From M3007 sp964646615 (GTDB taxonomy: Bacteria > Bacteroidota > Bacteroidia > Chitinophagales > Saprospiraceae), in the NCBI GenBank assembly GCA_964646615.1, contig CAZYEV010000069.1, positions 19,484-83,483 on the forward strand: a DNA stretch of 64,000 bases, in the 5' to 3' direction. The position numbers and the translations under genes are program-made. Numbering within the stretch: position 1 is the stretch's first letter; the number at the start of each line of letters is the position of its first letter. The notes beneath the pieces were generated by a model. That model was not told where the DNA came from and made no database searches. It worked only from the letters and a program-made list of their open reading frames with translations. This document shows, piece by piece, positions 9,142-15,949 of this stretch.

Positions 9142-11163
9142 ATGAAAAACGCTTCCTTAGTCCTGCTTTTTTTGCTGCTCCTCGGCGGAAGCTGGCATTT
9201 TGGCCTTAACGATACTGCCCAAATCTGCGCCCGCATTACCGACCCCACCGGCCAGCCGCTTGCCCAGGTGTCCGTACAAGTCTGGCAAGACACTGTCCGC
9301 ATCGCCGCCCTACAGACCGATGCTGAAGGCAAGTTTTGCACCCCGATTTCGCCGGGCACGTACACGATAGAACTGGCGCACGAAGGCTTTGCCCACCTTC
9401 GGCTGACGCATGTAACCGTCAGCAAAGACCGGAAAACCGACCTGCGCACGGTGGCGCTCGAACCCGTAATGCCTGGCCTGGCAGAGTCCGTAACAGTGCG
9501 TTACCAGCCGGCGCTGTTTCGCGACGAAAAGGGGGCAGCGGGCGACGGCCCCGTGCTGCGCCCTGCCCGCGAAGAGCGAACACTTTCGGCCAAACCCGGC
9601 CGGGGGGATGCAGCGCTATCCATGAGAGCGAAAACCCGACCTGCTGATGCGCGCATGCTGATGAAAGCTGCTGAGGAAGCGGCCACGGCAACCGATGCCG
9701 ATGAGGCCAGCGAGCCAGCGCCGGCCGCGCTTTCCGCATCTCCCGCGCCTGCAAGTGCTCCTGCGCCCACCGCACCGGCAGGTGCAGACCGCCCGACGCG
9801 CTCGCGCCGCCCAACGCCCATAGCCGATCGCGCTGGCCAACTCACTGCCGGCGAATGGAACGACCTGCACAACTGGAACAACCACTGGACCGACCTCTTG
9901 CGCGATGGCGAAATTGACCAACACCAGAAAACCTACCAGTTCTACCCCAAACGCCGCTACTCGGTGCTGCTGCAAAACGAAGCTGGCATGCCGCTCAGCG
10001 ACGTGCCCGTACGCCTGCTCGACCGACATGGCGCCACGCTGTGGGAAGCCCGCACGTCCAACACCGGACAGGCCGAACTGTGGGAAGGGCTCTTCACGGA
10101 CAAACCCGCCGAAGGCCCACTCAAAGTCGCAGCCGACGTGGACGGCAAAACGCACACTCTGGGCACGCCAAAACCGTTTGAAAACGGCATTAACCTGCAC
10201 AAAATCAAACGCGAATGCCGCCACTCCCGCACTGTGGACATCGTCTGGACGGTGGACGCCACCGGCAGCATGGGCGACGAAATTGACTACCTGAAAACCG
10301 AACTGCTCGACGTCATCGGGCGCGTGCAAGCGCGCTTCCCCGACCTCGACCTGCGCATGGGCAGCGTCTTCTACCGCGACGAAGGCGATGAGTATTTGGT
10401 CAAAAGCAGCGCCCTCAACCGCGATATCTCCAAGACAGTGGACTATATCCGCCGCCAATACGCCGACGGCGGCGGCGACTACCCCGAAGCCGTGCACAGC
10501 GCCCTCGACGAAACGCTGCGCCAGCCCTGGAGCCGCGACGCCGTGGCCCGCATCTGCTTCTTAGTGCTCGATGCCAGCCCGCACCAACGACCCGAAGTCA
10601 TCCAGAGCCTCCAGCGCAGCATCCGCGAAGCGGCCCGCCGCGGTATCCGCATCGTGCCCATCGCTTGCAGCGGCATCCAGAAAGACACGGAGTTTCTGAT
10701 GAAGTTTTTTGGGCTGGCCACCAACGGCTCCTACCTGTTCCTCACCGACCACTCGGGCATCGGCGGCAAACACCTGGCACCCACCGCCGACGTCTACAAA
10801 GTAGAACTGCTCAACGACCTGCTCGTGCGCATCATCGGCGAATACGTCAGCACCCCCAACTGCGACGACGGCAAAACACCCGTGGCCTTCCAGACACAGC
10901 CCGACCCGCAAAGCCCCGTGCAGGCCGCACAGCCCGCGCTTTATTACCCTAACCCCGTCAAGGAACGCCTCAACCTGGAATTGCCCTTCGACGCTACCAA
11001 AGTAACGCTGTACAACGCCGAAGGCCAGGCTACCCGCGACCTGGGCGCACTGCCCGCAGGCGTGCACCCCATAGCCGTTAAAGACCTGCCGCCCGGCGCC
11101 TACACACTGCGCATCTGGCGCGGCAGCGAAATCCAAAGCGGCAAAGTGCTCGTCGTCCTGTAA
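9142..11163 (+). CDS. Secreted vWA-domain protein with carboxypeptidase-regulatory-like domain and T9SS sorting signal
   Basis: 673 residues from ATG 9142, chosen because a signal peptide (MKNASLVLLFLLLLGGSWHF) starts there; earlier in-frame starts lie in the preceding gene. Domains: carboxypeptidase-regulatory-like (about 30-110), a long Ala/Pro-rich low-complexity linker (~150-230), a vWA domain (~365-560) with a MIDAS-like DATGS beginning at D372 (DxTxS instead of the usual DxSxS) and a C-terminal T9SS type A sorting domain (YPNPVKERLNLELPF near 605 to the end, finishing with GKVLVVL). Exported by Sec then T9SS and probably cell-surface attached; role inferred as adhesion or protein interaction. 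Confidence 0.8.
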   Translation: MKNASLVLLFLLLLGGSWHFGLNDTAQICARITDPTGQPLAQVSVQVWQDTVRIAALQTDAEGKFCTPISPGTYTIELAHEGFAHLRLTHVTVSKDRKTDLRTVALEPVMPGLAESVTVRYQPALFRDEKGAAGDGPVLRPAREERTLSAKPGRGDAALSMRAKTRPADARMLMKAAEEAATATDADEASEPAPAALSASPAPASAPAPTAPAGADRPTRSRRPTPIADRAGQLTAGEWNDLHNWNNHWTDLLRDGEIDQHQKTYQFYPKRRYSVLLQNEAGMPLSDVPVRLLDRHGATLWEARTSNTGQAELWEGLFTDKPAEGPLKVAADVDGKTHTLGTPKPFENGINLHKIKRECRHSRTVDIVWTVDATGSMGDEIDYLKTELLDVIGRVQARFPDLDLRMGSVFYRDEGDEYLVKSSALNRDISKTVDYIRRQYADGGGDYPEAVHSALDETLRQPWSRDAVARICFLVLDASPHQRPEVIQSLQRSIREAARRGIRIVPIACSGIQKDTEFLMKFFGLATNGSYLFLTDHSGIGGKHLAPTADVYKVELLNDLLVRIIGEYVSTPNCDDGKTPVAFQTQPDPQSPVQAAQPALYYPNPVKERLNLELPFDATKVTLYNAEGQATRDLGALPAGVHPIAVKDLPPGAYTLRIWRGSEIQSGKVLVVL

Positions 11164-11300
11164 CGGCCAAACTTGTTTGGCCGCCAGGGCAAAGCCCTGG
11201 GAGTCGTCCCTGGCTCTGGATTTGAGTTTTGCTGAGACTTGTCTGGCCGCCGACACGAAGCCCTGGGAATAGTTTCCGGCGAGGCAAAAGCCTCGCCGGA
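11164..11300. repeat. Intergenic hairpins and imperfect direct repeat between two T9SS cargo genes
   Basis: Three perfect hairpins: CGGCCAAA/TTTGGCCG (11164-11171/11176-11183), CCAGGGC/GCCCTGG (11184-11190/11194-11200) and an 11-bp stem TCCGGCGAGGC/GCCTCGCCGGA (11275-11285/11290-11300, loop AAAA). The segment starting ACTTGTTTGGCCGCC (11171) recurs imperfectly 66 bases later starting ACTTGTCTGGCCGCC (11237), each copy ending in AAGCCCTGGGA. None has a T-run. Probably 3'-end structures or a small dispersed palindromic repeat. Confidence 0.55.
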
Positions 11301-11410
11301 GCTGAGAAAAAACCACCGTATTTAGCCCTGATGCCGAGCAACCTATGCCGTTCTGCGTTGTCTTTGGGCAATGGCTTTTTCACCGCATCTTTTCAAAAAC
11401 AGACTTTTCT

Positions 11411-12853
11411 ATGAAGACATGGATTACGCTGGCGGTTACTATGCTTGCGCTGGATGCCGCTCCACTTTTGGCCCAACAGAACAAGGCGCCGGAAGGCGAC
11501 AAGGAAAAGCAGATCATCATCACGAAGCGCGTGATCGAACCCGACGGTACGGAGACCATAGAGACCATCGTGAAGAAAGGCCCGGGCGCTGAGAAGTTCG
11601 ACGTGGAAGCCTATCGGCGTTCGCAGGGCGCCGACAGCGTGCGCATAGAGGTGCGGGTGGTGGAGTCGCCTTTGCCTGAGGTGCGCGAAAAGCTGGAGGA
11701 GGCTATTCGCCGCTTAGAGGAGGTGGACTGGGAAGCCATTGGAGAAGATTTGGGCCGCGAAATGGAAGATGTCGGGCGGGAGCTGGAGCGCCTCTTTGAC
11801 CCTGAAACGGGCGAAGTGGGTCGAGTTTTGCGCGATCTGGAGGGCCGCCCGCGTCAGCGCACGCAGGGCTACTTAGGCGTCAGCCCGCGCCCCGGCGATG
11901 ACCCCAAGACGCAGGGCGTGGCCATTGACGTGCTGCCCGGCACGGCTGCCGAACGCGCCGGTTTGCAAAACGGCGACATCCTGCTGAGTATAGACGACCA
12001 GCCGTTGCACAACTGGGAAGAACTGGAGCGCTTCATGAAGAAAACGCGGCCCGGCCAGCGCATCCCCGTCCGCTACCAGCGCGGCAAGAAGGATTACACC
12101 GTCGTCGTATCCGCAGGCAGCAAGATTGTGGATGCTCCGGCAGAACGCCGCAGCCCACGCGTAGAGGTAGAAGTGAACCGCTTCCGCGAAAAGGAGGCCT
12201 GCCTGGGTGTTTACACCGGCAGTTATCTGGAGGTTGGCGACCTCAACACGGCGCGCGGTGCCAGCATCACCGCTTTCACCGAGAGCTCGGCGGCGCGTGA
12301 GGCGGGCATGAAAGAAGGCGATATCATCACGGCTATCAACACAAAAACGGTCAAAGACCACGATGAGCTGTGGGATGTCATTGCCGGCTACAAGCCCAAC
12401 GACCATGTAACGGTCTATTACCTGCGCGATGGAAAGCCTCAGCAAGTGGAAGTCGCGCTCCGGGCTTGCCGCGACCGTTCCACCGTGGCGCCGCCTGCGC
12501 GCCCGGGCGAAAAACGCCCGCCCATCACCCTGCGCAACCCAACAGACGGCGACATTCCGCAAATTAGCCCCCTGCCCGAAGCCGTAGCAGGCCATCTGCT
12601 GGTACTGGAAGGCTTTCGCGCCTATCCCAACCCGACCACCGGCCAGATTACGGTCGAGTTTCGGGCTGCCCCCCAGCCCACTACAGTGCTTTTGCTCGAC
12701 CTTTCAGGGCGCCAGCTTTTCCGCGAAGAACTCAACGCCTTCAGCGGCCAGTACCACCAGCAATTTGACCTGAAGGAGTTTGCCAAGGGCACACTCCTGC
12801 TCGTTGTGCAGCAAGGCGATAGGCTCTTCACCGAGCGCATTGTGCTGCAATAG
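11411..12853 (+). CDS. Secreted protein with two PDZ domains and T9SS sorting signal
   Basis: 480 residues from ATG 11411, where a signal peptide begins (MKTWITLAVTMLALDAAPLL). After a charged, helical segment (~45-150) come PDZ 1 (GYLGVSPRPGDD near 156 to 245) and PDZ 2 (CLGVYTGSYLEVG near 262 to 350), each with the typical GLQNGDILLSID / GMKEGDIITAIN peptide-groove strand. The C-terminus is a T9SS type A domain (AYPNPTTGQITVEF near 407 to GDRLFTERIVLQ). No protease domain is present, so unlike HtrA/DegP it is probably a binding or scaffold protein outside the cell. A canonical terminator follows. Confidence 0.8.
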   Translation: MKTWITLAVTMLALDAAPLLAQQNKAPEGDKEKQIIITKRVIEPDGTETIETIVKKGPGAEKFDVEAYRRSQGADSVRIEVRVVESPLPEVREKLEEAIRRLEEVDWEAIGEDLGREMEDVGRELERLFDPETGEVGRVLRDLEGRPRQRTQGYLGVSPRPGDDPKTQGVAIDVLPGTAAERAGLQNGDILLSIDDQPLHNWEELERFMKKTRPGQRIPVRYQRGKKDYTVVVSAGSKIVDAPAERRSPRVEVEVNRFREKEACLGVYTGSYLEVGDLNTARGASITAFTESSAAREAGMKEGDIITAINTKTVKDHDELWDVIAGYKPNDHVTVYYLRDGKPQQVEVALRACRDRSTVAPPARPGEKRPPITLRNPTDGDIPQISPLPEAVAGHLLVLEGFRAYPNPTTGQITVEFRAAPQPTTVLLLDLSGRQLFREELNAFSGQYHQQFDLKEFAKGTLLLVVQQGDRLFTERIVLQ

Positions 12854-12877
12854 GTGCCATTCAGGTTGGCTCATTTA

Positions 12878-12920
12878 TTGCCCTGCCTGCACCCATGACG
12901 GAGCGGCAGGGCAATTTTTT
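12878..12920 (+). terminator. Rho-independent terminator after the PDZ protein gene
   Basis: TTGCCCTGCC (12878-12887) pairs perfectly with GGCAGGGCAA (12905-12914), followed by TTTTTT (12915-12920). A potential upstream ATG for the next gene (12895) sits in this loop, which argues for the later start at 13036. Confidence 0.85.
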
Positions 12921-13035
12921 ACGGACATTCGCAGCACCATTCAGGGCTGGCCGCTGCATTTTTGTGCGCAAAGTTCTCAGCCACTGCTTTGTAATCCTTC
13001 CTGCCGATAGGGTTACACTACGCCCAACACGACAC

Positions 13036-13698
13036 ATGCCAGCCCTGACCCGCATGCCGCTGTTTTTACTTTTGCTAATCGCTGCTGTTGTAGCCCCTGC
13101 CTTATCCCAAACGCTCGTCCCGGAAGGTGTCAACGACACGTTCAACCTGGCCTGCGCCACCTGCCGCATGCGCGTGGACGGCGTCTCGCTTACCTACGGT
13201 CAGCACGCCCTGCCCATGAACACCCAGAAACCGGTGTCTGTCAACCTCCTGTGGTGGCGCTACTACGATAACATCTTAGGCAAACAGGCCTACATGGCCC
13301 AGGAGCCGTTCTGGACCTCGGGCACACAGCTGATTGACGAAACCCCCGACGAAGACCCCCTGTCGCTGCACATCAACCTGACCTGGACGGACTCCACAGG
13401 CCGCGACCACCGCATTTATTTAGTCATGGCCGGCCTTACAAAACGCCACTTAGCCGCGCCACCCGTCATTACGGTTACCGATGACCTGGACACCTACGCT
13501 CCGCTGCGCCTGAGCGCTGCCGTTCAGGTCTTCCGCAGCGCTAACGAATGGGAGACCTTCGAAGCCTTCGACGGCATCGCCACCCTCGAAAAATTCAACG
13601 CCAAAACGGGCGCCATCGGCGGCTCGTTCGAGTTCGTAGCCCAGCGGGTGGGTATGGAGAAGAAGGGGGTGTTTCAGGGGGGATGGTTTAGCAAGTGA
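13036..13698 (+). CDS. Secreted protein of unknown function
   Basis: 220 residues from ATG 13036 (an alternative ATG follows at 13054). The N-terminus is a signal peptide (MPLFLLLLIAAVVAPALSQ). The mature part is acidic with a single CxxC-like pair (LACATCRMRVDG, near residue 42), which could bind metal or form a disulfide, and otherwise mixed beta-type sequence (LRLSAAVQVFRSANEWETF). I recognise no family. It ends 11 bases from the convergent end of the first CRISPR operon, so it marks the left border of that island. No T9SS sorting domain. Confidence 0.6.
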   Translation: MPALTRMPLFLLLLIAAVVAPALSQTLVPEGVNDTFNLACATCRMRVDGVSLTYGQHALPMNTQKPVSVNLLWWRYYDNILGKQAYMAQEPFWTSGTQLIDETPDEDPLSLHINLTWTDSTGRDHRIYLVMAGLTKRHLAAPPVITVTDDLDTYAPLRLSAAVQVFRSANEWETFEAFDGIATLEKFNAKTGAIGGSFEFVAQRVGMEKKGVFQGGWFSK

Positions 13699-13709
13699 GC
13701 GTTAGCTGC

Positions 13710-14570
13710 TCAAGGCCTTTGTTCCCAAATGCCGTAGTGGCCTATTTGGAAAGTAGCCTCTTGTGGTGTGGTGCTCCCGGGCGTATACAGCACGTCATTG
13801 AACTCGATATGCTGACCCACGTATCGAGCGCTCTTCTCTGAATTTGAGCGCCATTCGCGCCCGACCAGTGGTTCTACACCACCTATCAGGCGGTTGCTGG
13901 CACGTGCATGAGCCACCAGAGTCTCTTCTTCTGGCACGCGAACGAGTACTTGCGCACCGTTAGGGTCAAAGGTTATCGGTTTGCCATTTGGGCCATTCCA
14001 GATGGCCGTAGGAGCGGGTAAGCAGATCGCTACTTCCACGGCACCCCAGCCATAGGTGCGATCAGCACCAAATTGCAAGGCCTCAAGAGCTCTTTTCCAA
14101 TTCAGAGAACAGCCTGTCTTTTCAAAGACAAAACCTTTCAAGTAAACTGGTTCACCTGTATCTACTGTATAGGGTGCGATAAACTCTGCTTCATGTAACA
14201 TGCCCTCTTCGGCGGATTGGGCCGGGTACACCAGTGCCGCACTGGCATAGCTGCCCAGGAAGCGATAGCGAAAAGTGGCTTCATCGGCCCAGGGCCATTG
14301 TACGGCGTAGTTCCCCTCACTTTGAAGTGCCGGATAGAAGTAGGTATAGACCAGTTGCTCATGCACCCGTTGGCCGTATTGCTGGTATAGGCTGGAGTCC
14401 GTGGCTGGTTCTGTTGTGGCCATGCGTGTCAGGCGCATTGTGAGCGCACCCCAGAAGGCGCGGCCGGGTACGTAAGGGCGCGTCATGAGCAAATTGCCCA
14501 CCTTGCGCCACCCCACGTGTAGCGGGGCACGCAGGCGAAGGACGACTTCATATGCAGTCCACGTGCTCAT
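13710..14570 (-). CDS. Type III CRISPR RAMP protein (Cas5/Cas7 group), last gene of locus 1
   Basis: 286 residues. RAMP-superfamily signs: an N-terminal strand with PLHVG (residues ~15-19), the YVPGRAFWGALTMRL helix entry typical of RAMPs (~33-47), and a Gly-rich turn GADRTYGWGAVEV (~168-180). It is not Cmr4 or Cmr5, which are separate genes here; it could be the Cmr3/Csx10-like (Cas5) or Cmr6-like subunit. Its ATG overlaps the stop of cmr5 by four bases (ATGA). Role inferred: structural subunit of the RNA-guided effector complex. Confidence 0.7.
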   Translation of the reverse strand: MSTWTAYEVVLRLRAPLHVGWRKVGNLLMTRPYVPGRAFWGALTMRLTRMATTEPATDSSLYQQYGQRVHEQLVYTYFYPALQSEGNYAVQWPWADEATFRYRFLGSYASAALVYPAQSAEEGMLHEAEFIAPYTVDTGEPVYLKGFVFEKTGCSLNWKRALEALQFGADRTYGWGAVEVAICLPAPTAIWNGPNGKPITFDPNGAQVLVRVPEEETLVAHARASNRLIGGVEPLVGREWRSNSEKSARYVGQHIEFNDVLYTPGSTTPQEATFQIGHYGIWEQRP

Positions 14571-14986
14571 GACGCAGTGTCGGTGGTTTTTTCAGGCGTG
14601 TCTTTGCTCATGGCTTTGGCACCGTAGCGAACGTAGGTGAGCATCTGTTCTAAGACTTCTTTCGCCAGCAACAGACGCTCAATATCCTGGGAGATGTGCT
14701 CATTGACATACCCCAGTACTTTCGAGACCTCTTCTGAATGGGCTGGGGCATCTCCCAGGCCCACGTCTTTCAGCAGCTGACACATCTGCTGGCTCAACTG
14801 CCTGCCGTTGTCTTTTTCTTTGGCAAACAGGTATAGAAAGCAGGCATATACGCCATTTTCCTGGAGGACGCCCAAGGCTTTCGTGGCTGTATTCTCGACA
14901 TCCTTGAATGATTTGTCCGAAAACACGCTCTGAGCATGTTTAGCGGCCAGATAATCTATGTTGTTTTTAGTGAGTAGCGTGTTCAT
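14567..14986 (-). CDS. cmr5: Cmr5-like small subunit (Cas11), locus 1
   Basis: 139 residues from ATG 14986, four bases after the cmr4 stop (an in-frame ATG at 15010 would overlap cmr4). All-helical, with the Cmr5-like opening YLAAKHAQSVFSDK and a C-terminal helix ending LEQMLTYVRYGAKAMSKD. Cmr5 lines the crRNA-target groove of type III-B complexes. Position between cmr4 and a RAMP gene supports the assignment; sequence conservation in this family is low. Confidence 0.8.
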   Translation of the reverse strand: MNTLLTKNNIDYLAAKHAQSVFSDKSFKDVENTATKALGVLQENGVYACFLYLFAKEKDNGRQLSQQMCQLLKDVGLGDAPAHSEEVSKVLGYVNEHISQDIERLLLAKEVLEQMLTYVRYGAKAMSKDTPEKTTDTAS

Positions 14987-14990
14987 GCTC

Positions 14991-15932
14991 TTATGGTTGG
15001 GTAGGTTCAAAGTTTTTCTGCCATGGCTTGCCTACGGTGGCGACACGTCCGAAGCCGCGCGTACCCATGCCTCCTACGCCCAGCCACTCGATGAGGCGAA
15101 GGCCGGCGGTGAGCACGTCAGCAGGATTTGACCAATTATTACGGTTTTGTCGGGGGAAACGGCCCCGATAATCGTCTATGACTGCTTCCATCGTCAGGAA
15201 GGTCGCTCTGGGAATGGCCTCATAGGTGAACAGTGCACCTTCTTCGGCGGCGCCGGTATTGGCGTCTATGCTTACGGAGGTGCGCACCTCCAAATTGCTG
15301 TTGACAATCTGGCCAAAAAGTGCGTCCGATACTAAGGCGATGCGGTCTTTAACGGCATTCCAGCGCTCGCCTTGCCACTCTTTAGGCGCATCTATAGTGA
15401 TTGAGCCGGCGGGAGGGAGCATCAACCAACCCAGATTGAGCGGTTTTTCGCGCTTCCAGGTCAGCAGAGCGCCTTCTGATGCTGCAGATTGAACCTCTTT
15501 CGAGAGCGTAAATCCTGCCTCTTCCAGCCGCTGTTTTGTACTAACCCACACAGGGCCAACCATGGAATAGACGGGAAAGAGCAGAAGGTGTGCGTCGAAG
15601 ATATTAACCACGCCGGAGTAGGCGATTACCTTTTCTTCTCCGTTGTCGCTGGTCTTTTGTTTCTTAATGTAACCGAAGGTGTAGCAAACCGGATTTTGGT
15701 CTGGCTCATCTACTTCATCGTGTTTTTGGCCGGCCGCTTGCGGTGTGTCGTTAAGGTAGGCGGCATGGGACCGGATGGCACCATGGAGGCTGGTGCCGGG
15801 TATTTTGGGCAGGCGAGTGCCGGGTTCTCGCACGATGGTGTTGTCCACACGCCCCAGGCGGTAGCCACCGGCACCAATATGTACCGGGTCGGTGGTCAGG
15901 AGTAGATAGCGAAGTCGAGTATAGGTGGCCAT
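14991..15932 (-). CDS. cmr4: Cmr4-like backbone RAMP (Cas7), locus 1
   Basis: 313 residues. The N-terminus has the Cmr4 pattern: DPVHIGAGGYRLGRVDNTIV, then LPKIPGTSLHGAIRSHAA. In Cmr4 an Asp in the loop after the first strand cuts target RNA; candidate acidic residues (D28/E34 region) are present but which one is catalytic cannot be fixed without alignment. The C-terminal GVGGMGTRGFGRV is the RAMP Gly-rich loop. Seventeen bases separate it from csx11. It differs strongly from the cmr4 at 59082-60026, so the two loci are of different lineages. Confidence 0.85.
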   Translation of the reverse strand: MATYTRLRYLLLTTDPVHIGAGGYRLGRVDNTIVREPGTRLPKIPGTSLHGAIRSHAAYLNDTPQAAGQKHDEVDEPDQNPVCYTFGYIKKQKTSDNGEEKVIAYSGVVNIFDAHLLLFPVYSMVGPVWVSTKQRLEEAGFTLSKEVQSAASEGALLTWKREKPLNLGWLMLPPAGSITIDAPKEWQGERWNAVKDRIALVSDALFGQIVNSNLEVRTSVSIDANTGAAEEGALFTYEAIPRATFLTMEAVIDDYRGRFPRQNRNNWSNPADVLTAGLRLIEWLGVGGMGTRGFGRVATVGKPWQKNFEPTQP

Positions 15933-15949
15933 GTGTTATGTGGTTTTTT

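Noticed and set aside
9616..10497. 293-codon minus-strand frame
   Set aside because: Antisense to the vWA-domain gene, whose domains are clear; no homology-like motifs.
11345..11410. Earlier in-frame ATG for the PDZ protein
   Set aside because: The signal peptide begins at 11411; the extra residues are not signal-like and a TGTCTTTG promoter-like box lies within them.
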